A stretch of 64,000 nucleotides of DNA from Bacillus amyloliquefaciens DSM 7 = ATCC 23350 (GCF_000196735.1 NC_014551.1:2413001-2477000), one strand, 5' to 3'. Counted from the first letter of the stretch, positions 1 through 9,302 are shown. Notes: a model not told the origin generated them from the letters alone. Translations and numbers: made by a program.

Positions 1-212
1 ATATTCTCGGCGCGCGTAACATTCCGCTGTCACAGCTGAAGCAGCGCAAAAGCGAAATCCGTCCTGATAAACCCGTTTATCTGTACTGCCAAAACAATGT
101 CCGCAGCGGACGCGCGGCACAGACGCTCCGCAAACACGGCTGCAAGGATATTTACAACCTGAAAGGCGGATTTAAAAAATGGGGCGGAAAAATTAAAGCA
201 AAGAACCAATAA
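1..212 (+). CDS. yqhL: Rhodanese-domain protein YqhL, C-terminal part (cut by window start)
   Basis: The open frame enters at base 3 and ends at a TAA at 210-212. About 69 residues are visible. They carry the rhodanese active-site loop CQNNVRSG, whose cysteine is the sulfur acceptor, followed by RAAQTLRKHG and the closing NLKGGFKKWGG element typical of single-domain rhodaneses. The family moves sulfane sulfur; the physiological acceptor is unknown. In B. subtilis yqhL lies beside gcvPB, as here. The N-terminal half is outside the window. Confidence 0.9.
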   Translation, partial: ILGARNIPLSQLKQRKSEIRPDKPVYLYCQNNVRSGRAAQTLRKHGCKDIYNLKGGFKKWGGKIKAKNQ

Positions 213-213
213 T

Positions 214-252
214 AAAAAAGAGCTCTCCGTTTTATACGGAAGCTCTTTTTTT
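214..252. terminator. Bidirectional terminator between yqhL and gcvPB
   Basis: Interrupted stem GAGCT-CTCCGT / ACGGA-AGCTC, flanked by an A run on the left and a T run on the right, so it can serve both converging genes. Confidence 0.8.
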
Positions 253-259
253 ATACCCG

Positions 260-1735
260 TCAGCGGCTGCCGGCAGATGTATGTTCGTATTTTAAAACCG
301 GCTTTCTTGCGGCCTTGGTTTCATCCATTCTTTTGACAACCGTGGTATGCGGCGCCTCCTGAACGGTCTCAGGTGATTCCTCCGCTTCCCGCGCAATTTG
401 AATCATGGCATCTATAAAGGCATCAAGCGTTTCCTTCGATTCCGTTTCCGTCGGTTCGATCATGATGCTTTCTTCCACATTGAGAGGGAAATACACAGTC
501 GGCGGGTGATAGCCGAAATCTAAAAGCCGTTTGGCAATATCAAGCGTTCTTACGCCGAGCTTTTTCTGTCTTCTTCCCGATAACACAAATTCATGCTTGC
601 AATGACGGGCATACGGCAGATCATAATAAGGCGCGAGTCTTCTCATCATATAATTTGCATTTAAAACCGCGTTTTCGGTCACAGCTTTTAAGCCGTCAGG
701 CCCCATGGAGCGGATATACGTGTAGGCTCTGACATTAATGCCGAAGTTTCCGTAATAAGGCTTTACGCGCCCGATCGATTGCGGACGGTCATAGTCAAAA
801 GTCAAACGGCCCTCTTTTTTCGTGAGGACGGGTTTCGGCAGGTACGGAATGAATTCTTTCTTTACTCCGACCGGGCCCGAGCCTGGTCCTCCTCCGCCGT
901 GCGGCCCGGTAAATGTTTTATGCAGATTAAGATGAACGACGTCAAATCCCATATCTCCCGGTCTTGCTTTACTTAAAACGGCGTTTAAATTCGCTCCGTC
1001 ATAATAAAGCTTTCCGCCGGCCTGATGGACGATATCAGCCATTTCTGTAATATTTTCCTCAAATAAGCCGAGGGTGTTCGGATTCGTCAGCATCAGCGCC
1101 GCTGTTTCTTCATTTACCGCTCTTTTCAAATCTTCAATGTCAACCAGCCCGTGTTCATTTGACTTGACGGTAATCGTTTCAAAGCCGGCGACCGTGGCGG
1201 ATGCCGGATTCGTCCCGTGGGCAGAATCGGGAACAATCACCTTCGTCCGTCCGAAGTCTCCCCGTGCTTCATGATAAGCGCGGATCATCATCAGGCCGGT
1301 CCATTCGCCGTGAGCGCCCGCCGCAGGCTGCAGCGTCACCTCGTCCATACCCGTAATTTCCTCCAAGTGTCCGCTTAAATCGTATAAAAGCTCAAGCGCT
1401 CCCTGAACCGTGTCCTCGTCCTGAAGCGGGTGAATGGCTGAAAAGCCTGGGAACCGGGCAATTTTTTCATTTAATTTCGGATTGTATTTCATCGTACAGG
1501 AGCCGAGCGGATAAAAACCTGAATCAACCCCGTGGTTTCTCTTAGAAAGTGCGGTATAATGCCGCATAATATCAAGCTCTGATACTTCCGGAAGCTTTGC
1601 GTCTTCATTGCGGATATAATCACCCGGAAGAAGGCTTTCAAGCTCCGTTTCCGGTACATCAAGCTCCGGAAGGCTGTAACCGACACGCCCTTCGCGGGAC
1701 ATTTCAAAAATAAGCGTCTGATCTTGATTATTCAT
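260..1735 (-). CDS. gcvPB: Glycine dehydrogenase (decarboxylating) subunit 2, P-protein
   Basis: PLP subunit of the two-part P-protein that decarboxylates glycine and loads the aminomethyl group onto lipoyl GcvH. 491 residues from ATG at 1735; the frame opens 21 bases further upstream, but the downstream ATG gives the MNNQDQ start known from B. subtilis. The PLP-lysine motif [17 protein letters not shown] is seen, Lys about residue 273, with the preceding [10 protein letters not shown] loop. It overlaps gcvPA by 8 bases, so translation is probably coupled. Last gene of the glycine-responsive operon. Confidence 0.96.
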   Translation of the reverse strand: MNNQDQTLIFEMSREGRVGYSLPELDVPETELESLLPGDYIRNEDAKLPEVSELDIMRHYTALSKRNHGVDSGFYPLGSCTMKYNPKLNEKIARFPGFSAIHPLQDEDTVQGALELLYDLSGHLEEITGMDEVTLQPAAGAHGEWTGLMMIRAYHEARGDFGRTKVIVPDSAHGTNPASATVAGFETITVKSNEHGLVDIEDLKRAVNEETAALMLTNPNTLGLFEENITEMADIVHQAGGKLYYDGANLNAVLSKARPGDMGFDVVHLNLHKTFTGPHGGGGPGSGPVGVKKEFIPYLPKPVLTKKEGRLTFDYDRPQSIGRVKPYYGNFGINVRAYTYIRSMGPDGLKAVTENAVLNANYMMRRLAPYYDLPYARHCKHEFVLSGRRQKKLGVRTLDIAKRLLDFGYHPPTVYFPLNVEESIMIEPTETESKETLDAFIDAMIQIAREAEESPETVQEAPHTTVVKRMDETKAARKPVLKYEHTSAGSR

Positions 1736-3074
1736 GTTGATCCCCCAATCCCGCAATAAGCGAATCGATCTCTTCTTTTGTTCTCAGCTCTGTGACGGCA
1801 ATGAGCATATGCTGCTTCAGTTCCGGATACGCTAGGCCTAAATCATATCCGCCGATTATGCCTTGTTGTAAGAGCCTCCGGTTTGCTTCCTTGACTGGCT
1901 CATTCAGCCTGACTGCAAACTCATTAAACATCGGGCCGTCAAACGCTATGTGCAAGCCGGCTTTTTCCGCTTGGCGTCTCGCGTAATCAGCTTTCAGTAT
2001 ATTTTGGCGGGCTATGTCTTTGACGCCGTTTTTTCCGAGCGCCGTCATCGCAACTGAAGCCGCTAAAGCGTTCAGCGCCTGGTTTGAGCAAATGTTGGAG
2101 GTGGCTTTGTCTCTTCTGATATGCTGTTCGCGCGCCTGAAGGGTGAGAACAAAGCCTCTTCGGCCGTTTTCATCCTCCGTTTGGCCGACAAGACGGCCCG
2201 GCACCTTCCTCATCAGTTTTTTCGTTACTGCAAAATAGCCGCAGTGCGGGCCGCCGAACGCCGCAGGTATGCCGAATGGCTGCGCGTCCCCGACGACGAT
2301 GTCAGCTCCGTATGCCCCGGGCGGTGTCAAAATACCGAGAGCGAGCGGGTTTGAAGAAACAATCAGCTGGCTGTTTCCTTTATGTGCGAGCGGCTCAATG
2401 TCCTTTAACGGCTCAATTTGTCCGAAGAAGTTCGGATACTGGACGATCACGGCGGCCGTTTCATCGCAAACGGCATCCTCTAATGCTTCAAGGTCTGTGA
2501 CGCCGTTTTTCGCGGGCACCTCTACTACCTCGATATATTGGCCTTTTGCGTATGTTTTCAGGACATCCCGTGATTCCGGATGAACGGCCGCGGAAATGAC
2601 GATTTTTTTCTTTTTCGTATGGCCCGACGCAAGCATCGCCGCTTCCGCCAACGCCGTCCCCCCATCGTACATGGAGGAGTTTGCGATATCCATCCCCGTT
2701 AACTCACAGATCATCGTTTGAAATTCAAAAATCGCCTGCAGCTCTCCTTGTGAAATTTCAGGCTGGTAAGGCGTATATGCCGTGTAAAACTCTGACCGGG
2801 AAATCACATGGTCGACGATAACCGGCTGATAGTGATCGTACACACCTGCGCCCAGAAAAGATGCATATGTAACAGCGTCCTTATTTTTCGCTGCAAGCTT
2901 TGTCAGCTCTCTCGTCAGCTCTGTTTCTGATTTTGCTTTTTTAATTTGGTAGTCTTTTTGAAACCTCACATCTTCCGGGATATCGGCAAACAGTTCATCA
3001 ATTGTTTCTGCGCCGATGGCTTTCAGCATTTCTTTTTTATCCTGTTCTGTCGCGGGCAAATATCGATGCTTCAT
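1728..3074 (-). CDS. gcvPA: Glycine dehydrogenase (decarboxylating) subunit 1, P-protein
   Basis: 448 residues, the usual length for the N-terminal half-protein of split P-proteins. It forms the alpha/beta heterotetramer with GcvPB in the cytoplasm. It opens [17 protein letters not shown] and carries the PLP-fold segments [12 protein letters not shown] and [16 protein letters not shown]. An AAAGGAG ribosome site sits before the ATG. The gap to gcvT is 14 bases and the 3' end overlaps gcvPB, so all three genes form one transcript. Confidence 0.96.
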   Translation of the reverse strand: MKHRYLPATEQDKKEMLKAIGAETIDELFADIPEDVRFQKDYQIKKAKSETELTRELTKLAAKNKDAVTYASFLGAGVYDHYQPVIVDHVISRSEFYTAYTPYQPEISQGELQAIFEFQTMICELTGMDIANSSMYDGGTALAEAAMLASGHTKKKKIVISAAVHPESRDVLKTYAKGQYIEVVEVPAKNGVTDLEALEDAVCDETAAVIVQYPNFFGQIEPLKDIEPLAHKGNSQLIVSSNPLALGILTPPGAYGADIVVGDAQPFGIPAAFGGPHCGYFAVTKKLMRKVPGRLVGQTEDENGRRGFVLTLQAREQHIRRDKATSNICSNQALNALAASVAMTALGKNGVKDIARQNILKADYARRQAEKAGLHIAFDGPMFNEFAVRLNEPVKEANRRLLQQGIIGGYDLGLAYPELKQHMLIAVTELRTKEEIDSLIAGLGDQHE

Positions 3075-3088
3075 ATGACTCTCCTTTT

Positions 3089-4189
3089 TCAGCTCTGTTT
3101 TGGACGTTTATAAAACGGTGTGCGGACAATCTTCGCTTTTACCGTTTTTTTGCGGATTTCCACTTCTACTTCCGTTCCGATTTCACTGAATTCCGTTTTG
3201 ATTAAGGCAAGGCCGATATTTTTCTTTAAAGTCGGAGATTGTGTGCCTGTCGTGACTTCACCGATTGCAACACCGTCTTTTTTTACGGCGTATCCGTGTC
3301 TCGGAATCCCTTTTTCAATCATCTCAAGCCCGACCAGCTTACGCGGAGCTCCTTTTTCTTTCTGTTCACTCAATACAGACTTCCCAAAAAAATCGGAATC
3401 TTTCTTGTGCTTTACGGCAAATCCGATTCCGGCTTCGATCGGCGTAATGTCTTTCGTCAATTCCTGACCGTATAAAGCGAGCTTCGCTTCAAATCTCAGC
3501 GTATCACGGGCGCCGAGACCGCACGGAACGAGCCCTTCATTCTCTCCCGCTGCAAGAATCTCTTTAAAAAGATGAACCGCGTCTCCGTTGCGGCAATAAA
3601 GCTCAAACCCGTCTTCACCGGTATATCCCGTTCTTGAAAGCAGGACTTGGCGTCCGGCAACGTCCGCCTCATCAATAAACGTAAACGGCTTTAAGGAAGC
3701 CAAATCACATTCAGTCAGCTTCGAAAGAACCGTCTGAGCATTCGGTCCCTGAACGGCAAGCAGTGAAATCTCGTCAGACTGATTCGTTAATGTGACATCC
3801 CCTTTTGCATGTTCCTTCAGCCAAGCGAGGTCTTTTTCAATATTAGACGCATTGATTACGAGCAGATAGCAGGTTTCGCTTTTCTGATAGATCAGCAAGT
3901 CATCGACCGTGCCTCCGTCGGGATAACACATGGCGGTATAAAGCGCGCTTTTCGGCTTTAAGTCGGCAACGTCATTTGTCATCATTTTTTGCAGAAAAGA
4001 CAGGGCGTCTTGCCCGGATACTTCGACTTCTCCCATATGGGACACATCAAACAGGCCCGCTTTTGTGCGGACGGCTTCATGCTCCTCTTTAATAGAAGAA
4101 AATTGAACAGGCAGCTCCCATCCTCCAAAATCAATCGTTTTTCCGCCGTATTCTTTATATACGTCATAAAGCGGTGTTCGTTTCAGCAT
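3089..4189 (-). CDS. gcvT: Aminomethyltransferase, glycine cleavage T-protein
   Basis: 366 residues. Transfers the one-carbon unit from aminomethyl-lipoyl-GcvH to tetrahydrofolate, releasing ammonia. Family hallmarks are [10 protein letters not shown] near the N-terminus, [12 protein letters not shown] (about residues 46-57) and [15 protein letters not shown], which precedes the folate-binding region. Two adjacent ATGs (4192 and 4189) are possible. The second is preferred because the GGGGG ribosome site lies about six bases before it. First gene of the operon, directly behind the glycine riboswitch. Confidence 0.96.
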   Translation of the reverse strand: MLKRTPLYDVYKEYGGKTIDFGGWELPVQFSSIKEEHEAVRTKAGLFDVSHMGEVEVSGQDALSFLQKMMTNDVADLKPKSALYTAMCYPDGGTVDDLLIYQKSETCYLLVINASNIEKDLAWLKEHAKGDVTLTNQSDEISLLAVQGPNAQTVLSKLTECDLASLKPFTFIDEADVAGRQVLLSRTGYTGEDGFELYCRNGDAVHLFKEILAAGENEGLVPCGLGARDTLRFEAKLALYGQELTKDITPIEAGIGFAVKHKKDSDFFGKSVLSEQKEKGAPRKLVGLEMIEKGIPRHGYAVKKDGVAIGEVTTGTQSPTLKKNIGLALIKTEFSEIGTEVEVEIRKKTVKAKIVRTPFYKRPKQS

Positions 4190-4228
4190 CATCTTCCCCC
4201 TTCAGTCATTGGCGCATTGTAAAGACAT

Positions 4229-4278
4229 ATAAAAAAGGACAGAGAAACACCTCATGAAAATGAAGGTTTCTCTGTCCC
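4229..4278 (-). terminator. Riboswitch-controlled intrinsic terminator of the gcv operon
   Basis: On the minus strand GGACAGAGAAAC pairs with GTTTCTCTGTCC, a perfect 12-bp stem with a loop of about 16 bases, then a run of seven T. It lies between the glycine aptamers and gcvT, as expected for an expression platform. Confidence 0.9.
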
Positions 4279-4315
4279 GGCACCTGAAAGTTTACTTTAT
4301 GAAAACATCATAAAG

Positions 4316-4461
4316 ACGTCCCCTTTGGTGGTCTGCCTTTTCTGCTCGCAGACACTCTCCAGAGTTGCGTCGAGCAAGAGTTCTTTTGCCTGAGAGATTC
4401 ACTCCGCAGTTTGCTCCTTCGGCGCCCGGATGCACATCTTTCTTCCGAGTCTCTCCCCTTG
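4316..4461 (-). promoter_or_regulatory. Tandem glycine riboswitch
   Basis: On the minus strand aptamer I begins GGGGAGAGACTCGG and closes with the conserved GAATCTCTCAGGCAAAAGA. A short linker leads to aptamer II with ACTCTGGAGAG, then AGCAGAAAAGGCAGACCACC before GGGGACG. The two-aptamer layout, the downstream terminator and the first gene gcvT match the known gcvT glycine riboswitch, which in B. subtilis turns expression on when glycine is bound. The direction of control here is inferred from that family. Confidence 0.93.
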
Positions 4462-4485
4462 CTGTCATTCGCTCATATTTACCAA

Positions 4486-4514
4486 TTGTTATGGACATAC
4501 TAAAGCAATATCTT
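4486..4514 (+). promoter_or_regulatory. Possible sigma-A promoter for yqhH-yqhG
   Basis: TTGTTA (4486-4491), a 17-base spacer and TATCTT (4509-4514). Both hexamers match only four of six consensus bases. It lies in the divergent space between the gcv leader and yqhH. Confidence 0.35.
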
Positions 4515-4612
4515 GGGTGAAATCATTACTTATATCCTACCACCCTCACTTACGTCCGGCAACAAAAATTATGATAAATCAGTTTTTTAAAAGAAAGGCG
4601 GTTTTGTTACAT

Positions 4613-6283
4613 ATGACAGCAGAGATCATATTTGATGCAAACTGGCCGGGAGAGTTTTCTGAGCGGCTGAAAACGGACGGTCCCTGGTCAAATTGGGAGT
4701 TGTACAAACTGTCGGCTGAAGTCCAGCAGACTCTTGCCATTCCTGAATTTGAAGGGTTGAGGGCTCCTTTATACCTGCCCGATTTCACTCCGCTTCCCCA
4801 TCAGCTTGAAGTTGCCCAGAAAGTCGTTGAAAAAATGAACGGCAAGGCGATTTTGGCTGATGAAGTGGGGCTCGGAAAAACGGTGGAAGCGGGCCTGATT
4901 TTAAAAGAATACATGATTCGCGGGCTGGCAAAAAAAATCCTGATTCTTGTGCCGGCATCACTCGTTTCCCAATGGGTGAAAGAGCTTCAGGAGAAGTTTT
5001 TAATACCGGCTGTTGAACAGAAGAAAAGCTATGTGTGGGAACAGTGCGATATCGTCGTTTCTTCGATTGATACGGCCAAACGCTCGCCTCACAAGGAAAT
5101 TGTGCTTTCTATTCCGTATGATCTCGTCATTATTGACGAGGCGCACAAGCTCAAAAACAGCAAAACGAAAAATTATGAATTTGCGAGAAGTCTTGTGAAG
5201 AAGTACTGCCTGCTTCTGACGGCAACCCCGATCCAAAACCGGATCGAAGAAATTTTTAATTTAGTGTCACTGTTAAAGCCCGGCCACTTGGGAAATGAAA
5301 GCGGATTTCAAGAAACCTTCAATCAAAAGGACGGAATTGACGCTCATGAGCATTTGAAAGAGCTCGTCAATAAGGTGATGATCCGAAACACACGGAGCGA
5401 CACGGGGCTTACATGGACGAAGCGCCACGTCGAAACAGTGCCGATCACCTTTTCACCGACGGAACAGGCGCTTTACGATGACATTGCCGCACTGAAAAAC
5501 GGCACGGAAAAGCCGACAAGCGCATTTTCCATTATGACGCTGCAAAGAGAGTGCTGTTCAAGCCGGGAAGCCGTGTATATGACGCTTAAAAAAATGCTTG
5601 ATCAAAAGGAGCAAAAAGCGCCCGCATTCGATGAACAGACGATTGCGAATTTAATGGACCGCATCAATCAAGTCACGCAAAACTCAAAAGCGATCCAAGT
5701 GGTTGACTTGATCCAAAAGATTAATGACAAGGTCATTATTTTTACTGAGTACCGGGCGACACAGATTTACCTGCAATGGTTTCTTCAGCAGAACGGCATA
5801 AGCTCTGTTCCGTTCAGAGGCGGATTTAAGCGTGGGAAAAAAGACTGGATGAAGGATCTCTTCCGGGGGAAAGTGCAAGTGCTGATCGCTACGGAAGCCG
5901 GCGGCGAAGGGATCAACCTGCAATTCTGTAATCATATTATCAACTATGATCTCCCGTGGAACCCGATGCGGCTTGAACAAAGAATCGGAAGGATACACAG
6001 ACTCGGTCAGGAAAGAGATGTCCACATTTACAACATGGCGACAAAACATACGGTAGAAGAGCATATCTTAAAACTTCTGTATGACAAAATTCATTTATTC
6101 GAAAATGTCGTCGGAGAATTAGATGACATATTAACAAAAATCAAAGTGAACAATTTTGAAGACCACTTACATGATATTTTATGCCACTCGCTGACAGAGG
6201 AAGAAATGCGAATCAAAATGGACAATCTTACCTCTTTTCTATCGTACGGTACGGAAAAGCCGGCCAGAAAAAAAGGCTCTTAA
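4613..6283 (+). CDS. yqhH: SNF2-family DEAH-box helicase YqhH
   Basis: 556 residues from the ATG at 4613. The frame stays open upstream to 4430, but that stretch runs antisense through the riboswitch and lacks a ribosome site, whereas AAAGGCGG precedes 4613. Motif I is DEVGLGKTVEAG, motif Ia LVPASLVSQW, motif II IIDEAHKLKN, motif III LLLTATPIQN; motif V/VI residues are ATEAGGEGINLQF and RLEQRIGRIHRLGQ. This is the RapA/SNF2 ATPase arrangement, expected to translocate on double-stranded DNA. No extra chromatin-type domain is seen. Followed 20 bases later by yqhG. Its cellular role is not established. Confidence 0.9.
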   Translation: MTAEIIFDANWPGEFSERLKTDGPWSNWELYKLSAEVQQTLAIPEFEGLRAPLYLPDFTPLPHQLEVAQKVVEKMNGKAILADEVGLGKTVEAGLILKEYMIRGLAKKILILVPASLVSQWVKELQEKFLIPAVEQKKSYVWEQCDIVVSSIDTAKRSPHKEIVLSIPYDLVIIDEAHKLKNSKTKNYEFARSLVKKYCLLLTATPIQNRIEEIFNLVSLLKPGHLGNESGFQETFNQKDGIDAHEHLKELVNKVMIRNTRSDTGLTWTKRHVETVPITFSPTEQALYDDIAALKNGTEKPTSAFSIMTLQRECCSSREAVYMTLKKMLDQKEQKAPAFDEQTIANLMDRINQVTQNSKAIQVVDLIQKINDKVIIFTEYRATQIYLQWFLQQNGISSVPFRGGFKRGKKDWMKDLFRGKVQVLIATEAGGEGINLQFCNHIINYDLPWNPMRLEQRIGRIHRLGQERDVHIYNMATKHTVEEHILKLLYDKIHLFENVVGELDDILTKIKVNNFEDHLHDILCHSLTEEEMRIKMDNLTSFLSYGTEKPARKKGS

Positions 6284-6303
6284 TCTAAAGGAGGAAGCGC
6301 GAC

Positions 6304-7098
6304 ATGAGACAGCAGGAGGTTCACGAATTTTTACTGCGCTTTTTTGAAGCGAACCACTGCCCGATTACTGATCACGGGCCGGGTTTTATGACGGTTCAAT
6401 TGACGGTCGAGATGGACAAACAAATTATGAACCGGCCGTTTTATTGGCATTGGCGTGAAAAAACGGGCGGAGAACCGAACCCGATGAAGATCACTTTCAT
6501 CACTGATAAAGAAACGGCTCCGGATGATATGGACGGAGAATTTATTTACTTCGGAGCCCCGCGGCTCTTTCAAATCTTTCAAGCAGTTAAACAAAATGGG
6601 AGATTTACAAGAATATATGAGAAAATTGTATCAGCCGGAGCCAGAGTGCCGCTTCAGCCCTGGCTTGGATTAAATGTAGTGATTTCATACCAATCCGACA
6701 TGAAAAAAGACAGACTTTTGTCTTTAGGCCTGCATCTTGTATCTGGAACAATTATAGAAGGATTTCAGCAGAAGCTTGCACCGCTTCCGCTGACATCACA
6801 AATATCAGACTATTGCTTTACCATATCGCCGATGATTAAGCCGGAAAGCGGGATTAAGAGGATGGAGCATTATTTGAAAAACGCTGCCGCCAAAGAGCCG
6901 TCAGACTGGGCTGACAACGCGATCGCCAGATGGAAGAAGGACCTCAGGCTTCTCGATCAGTTTTATGAGCAGACAGAGGAAAAACCTGAGGAATACCAAT
7001 TGGAAAAACAAGCGCTGAAAGCCTTATATCAGCCGAAAATTCACATTCAGATTGAGAACGGCGGTTTATTTTTCCTGCAAAGTAATTTTTCTGGATAA
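6304..7098 (+). CDS. yqhG: YqhG, uncharacterised protein paired with YqhH
   Basis: 264 residues with a strong AAAGGAGG ribosome site 20 bases after yqhH, so almost certainly co-transcribed. No signal peptide or membrane segment. The N-terminal half is rich in aromatic residues (FYWHWREKTGG, FIYFGAPRLFQIFQ). The C-terminal half is a charged, probably helical stretch. I recognise it only as the YqhG family of Bacillus. The tight pairing with an SNF2 ATPase suggests an accessory or substrate-recognition partner, which is inference. Confidence 0.85.
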   Translation: MRQQEVHEFLLRFFEANHCPITDHGPGFMTVQLTVEMDKQIMNRPFYWHWREKTGGEPNPMKITFITDKETAPDDMDGEFIYFGAPRLFQIFQAVKQNGRFTRIYEKIVSAGARVPLQPWLGLNVVISYQSDMKKDRLLSLGLHLVSGTIIEGFQQKLAPLPLTSQISDYCFTISPMIKPESGIKRMEHYLKNAAAKEPSDWADNAIARWKKDLRLLDQFYEQTEEKPEEYQLEKQALKALYQPKIHIQIENGGLFFLQSNFSG

Positions 7099-7108
7099 GA
7101 GTTATCCA

Positions 7109-7151
7109 TTCGACAGCTTTCCCGTTTTTTTTAGAAATTCTATATTATAAT
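7109..7151 (+). promoter_or_regulatory. sinI promoter with Spo0A box
   Basis: A perfect TATAAT at 7146-7151 lacks a good -35 (only a T-rich run). TTCGACA at 7109-7115 is the reverse complement of the Spo0A box TGTCGAA, close to the -35 position. A weak -35 plus an activator box agrees with the known Spo0A~P dependence of sinI in B. subtilis. Confidence 0.7.
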
Positions 7152-7277
7152 AAAGGTATATAGAAAAAATTTCTGGCGTTTCGCATGCGATGAATCACTT
7201 CCAGACATGAAATAAAGATAAGGTCATGGCCGGATTGGCTGAAATACATAAACAAGTATTTTAGGAGGAGAAAATGC

Positions 7278-7451
7278 ATGAAAAATGCAAAAACAGAGTT
7301 TTCGCAATTAGATAAGGAATGGGTTGAACTGATATTAGAAGCCCAAAAAGCAAATATCAGCCTAGAAGAGATACGCAAATACCTGCATTCGCATAAAAAG
7401 TCTTCTCAACATATCCAGGCCGCCAGAAGTCATACCGTAAATCCTTTCTGA
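7278..7451 (+). CDS. sinI: SinI, antagonist of SinR
   Basis: 57 residues beginning MKNAKTEFSQLDKEWVEL and ending SHTVNPF, the same length as B. subtilis SinI. It binds SinR through the central helix around EAQKANISLEEIRKYL, breaks SinR tetramers off DNA and so derepresses matrix genes. A TTAGGAGGAG ribosome site precedes the ATG at 7278; an ATG at 7274 is out of frame. sinR follows immediately, and the inner sinR promoter lies across the sinI stop codon. Confidence 0.97.
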   Translation: MKNAKTEFSQLDKEWVELILEAQKANISLEEIRKYLHSHKKSSQHIQAARSHTVNPF

Positions 7452-7454
7452 ATG

Positions 7455-7463
7455 TGCTATAAT
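7455..7463 (+). promoter_or_regulatory. Extended -10 promoter of sinR
   Basis: TGC-TATAAT (TGnTATAAT form) with no recognisable -35. It lies 22 bases before the sinR start, consistent with the separate weak constitutive sinR promoter known in B. subtilis. Confidence 0.65.
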
Positions 7464-7484
7464 ATCACAAGGAAGGTGATGACA

Positions 7485-7820
7485 TTGATTGGCCAGCGTA
7501 TTAAACAATACCGAAAAGAAAAAGGCTACTCACTATCAGAACTAGCTGAAAAAGCTGGGGTAGCGAAGTCTTATTTAAGCTCAATAGAACGAAATTTACA
7601 GACGAACCCCTCCATTCAATTTCTAGAAAAAGTCTCCGCTGTTCTGGACGTCTCGGTTCATACATTACTTGATGAAAAACATGAAACCGAATACGATGGT
7701 CAATTAGATAGTGAATGGGAGAAATTAGTTCGCGATGCGATGACATCCGGGGTATCAAAAAAACAATTTCGTGAATTTTTAGAATATCAAAAATGGAGAA
7801 AAGCGCAAAAAGAGGAGTAG
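7485..7820 (+). CDS. sinR: SinR, master regulator of biofilm matrix genes
   Basis: 111 residues from a TTG at 7485 (IGQRIKQYRKEKGYSL follows). An ATG six bases upstream overlaps the GGAAGGTGAT ribosome site and is less likely. Residues 1-65 form an HTH_3 domain, with LSELAEKAGVAKSYLSSIER as helix-turn-helix. The C-terminal part from about residue 72 carries the helices that tetramerise or pair with SinI. It represses tapA-sipW-tasA, transcribed toward it just downstream, and eps operons elsewhere. Its stop codon lies within a bidirectional terminator. Confidence 0.97.
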   Translation: MIGQRIKQYRKEKGYSLSELAEKAGVAKSYLSSIERNLQTNPSIQFLEKVSAVLDVSVHTLLDEKHETEYDGQLDSEWEKLVRDAMTSGVSKKQFREFLEYQKWRKAQKEE

Positions 7821-7850
7821 TGCCGCCATATGTGCACAACTCCTCTTTTA
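7807..7850. terminator. Bidirectional terminator between sinR and tasA
   Basis: AAAAGAGGAGT pairs with ACTCCTCTTTT around a loop of about 20 bases. The stem includes the sinR stop codon. Confidence 0.85.
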
Positions 7851-7867
7851 TCTGTCCGGCATTCGGA

Positions 7868-8653
7868 TCAGTTTTTATCCTCACTATGAGCCTTTTCATT
7901 TTCCTTCACGTAACCGTCTTTATCCGTATGGTCTTTCGTAATGGTCAATCCGTTCCATTGCGTTGCTTCAAATGAGAATTGAAGAGAAATCGCATTGCCC
8001 TGGAATTTGTTTTGGACACTCAGACCGTTTGCGTCTTTTGCGGTATCATTTTTAAATCGGATTTCCATCCGCACTTGATCATAATCAACAGGCGTTTTCG
8101 GAACTCCGTCGTACTCAGGCGCTGTTTTGCCGTTAATGGTTGCTACATTGACTTTTCCGCTCTCACTCAAGAACTTCGGATCAATATGCTTGCTGATCGC
8201 TTCAGCCGCTGCTTTATCCTGCTTTGCAGACATTAAGTATAAGTCTTTCAGGCTGGCCGCCTTCAAAATGATATTTTTAGGGTAGCCGTTGCCCCCTTCT
8301 TTACCGACTGTCAGAACCGTAATTTCAAACTGGCTGAGGAAATCCTCCGCAGATTCGTTTCCTTTCTTTGCTCCTTTGAAGTCAGTAAAGTTCAAAGCCA
8401 TCAGCACTTCTTTAATGGCAAGTGAACCGTTGTTTCTGAATTCAAAATCTTTTGTCAATTTGTCGCCTGGTTTTAAGTTTGACAAATTGACATTGGCTGA
8501 TTGTTCTTTAGCCGATAAATCAAGTGTTCCTGACGCAAATGTGGCGTCCGTGGACTTCACATCATTAAATGCGGCCCATGTGCCTCCTCCTACTAATGCT
8601 AAACCGAGTGCGGCTGAGGCAACGCCCAAGCTTAATTTCTTTTTCATACCCAT
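7868..8653 (-). CDS. tasA: TasA, major biofilm matrix fibre protein
   Basis: 261 residues, identical in length to B. subtilis TasA. It has a signal peptide with the SipW-type site GGGTWA-AFNDV, so the mature protein begins at about Ala28. The Camelysin/TasA fold is recognisable from SGTLDLSAKEQSANVNLSNLKPGD to FSFEATQWNGLTI, and the end is the conserved DKDGYVKENEKAHSEDKN. It forms secreted amyloid-like fibres with TapA as accessory. Third gene of the SinR-repressed operon; ribosome site AAGGGGAG. Confidence 0.97.
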   Translation of the reverse strand: MGMKKKLSLGVASAALGLALVGGGTWAAFNDVKSTDATFASGTLDLSAKEQSANVNLSNLKPGDKLTKDFEFRNNGSLAIKEVLMALNFTDFKGAKKGNESAEDFLSQFEITVLTVGKEGGNGYPKNIILKAASLKDLYLMSAKQDKAAAEAISKHIDPKFLSESGKVNVATINGKTAPEYDGVPKTPVDYDQVRMEIRFKNDTAKDANGLSVQNKFQGNAISLQFSFEATQWNGLTITKDHTDKDGYVKENEKAHSEDKN

Positions 8654-8717
8654 GTTTGTACTCCCCTTACTTTTTCATTTTTTGTTATCAAATCCTGTCG
8701 CCAGGTTGCAACCGTAT

Positions 8718-9302
8718 TCATGTGGACATGGTCCCGTTTCTCTCATGTTCCTCCAGCGCTTTCGTCTTCCGCTCGATATCGCGGAGAGCGCTTGCAATGA
8801 CTGTTATTGAGTAAATTAAAAGCATGACGCCGGGAACGATTAACAGAATCGCCGTTCCGATCGGCTGGCTGGCCAAATGTATTACATATCCCGCATACGG
8901 GAGCTGATATCCCGTATACTGGGCCGCCACTTTTTCAGCTTGAACGGGTGCGGCATCCGGAGCGGCATTATGGTCTCCTTTTGTCTCAAACAACAGGCGG
9001 CCGCCCTTTTTTGTGATCCCGATTATTCTGTGTGTTACGACTGACCCGTCATCTTGTGTAAAAGTGATGACATCGCCTTTTTTTAAGTCATTCACATCAG
9101 AAATTTTCTTTACCGCTATGAGTGAACCCGTCTTAAATTCCGGGTCCATTGAACCCGACAGCACGGATTTCAGCGTATAGCCGAAGATGGCCGGCTCACC
9201 GCCGGAAGCCCGGGTCGAGATTACCGTCAATGTCAGCACAATAATCAAGCTGAAGATTACGGCATACAAAATATTACTGATCAGTTTCAGTGTTTTTTTC
9301 AT
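8718..9302 (-). CDS. sipW: SipW, ER-type signal peptidase I for TasA and TapA
   Basis: 194 residues from ATG at 9302, chosen because MKKTLKLISNILYAVIF begins the first membrane helix as in B. subtilis SipW; the frame opens 90 bases upstream inside tapA. The catalytic serine is in LSGSMDP (about Ser51). A histidine in VVTHR (about His91) replaces the lysine of ordinary signal peptidases, the mark of the ER/archaeal type. A second membrane span lies near the C-terminus (AILLIVPGVMLLIYSITVI). It overlaps tapA by 29 bases. Confidence 0.95.
   Translation of the reverse strand: MKKTLKLISNILYAVIFSLIIVLTLTVISTRASGGEPAIFGYTLKSVLSGSMDPEFKTGSLIAVKKISDVNDLKKGDVITFTQDDGSVVTHRIIGITKKGGRLLFETKGDHNAAPDAAPVQAEKVAAQYTGYQLPYAGYVIHLASQPIGTAILLIVPGVMLLIYSITVIASALRDIERKTKALEEHERNGTMST

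Noticed and set aside
4292..4498. Minus-strand open frame across the glycine riboswitch
   Set aside because: It is the riboswitch RNA itself; conserved bases are explained by aptamer structure, not coding.
4465..4520. Promoter of the gcv operon on the minus strand
   Set aside because: Only weak hexamer matches (TTTAGT, TAAATA) were found, so no call was made although a promoter must exist here.
7868..8653. TasA as a camelysin-type metalloprotease
   Set aside because: Similarity to camelysin exists, but no zinc-protease motif is visible and the operon context fixes it as matrix TasA.
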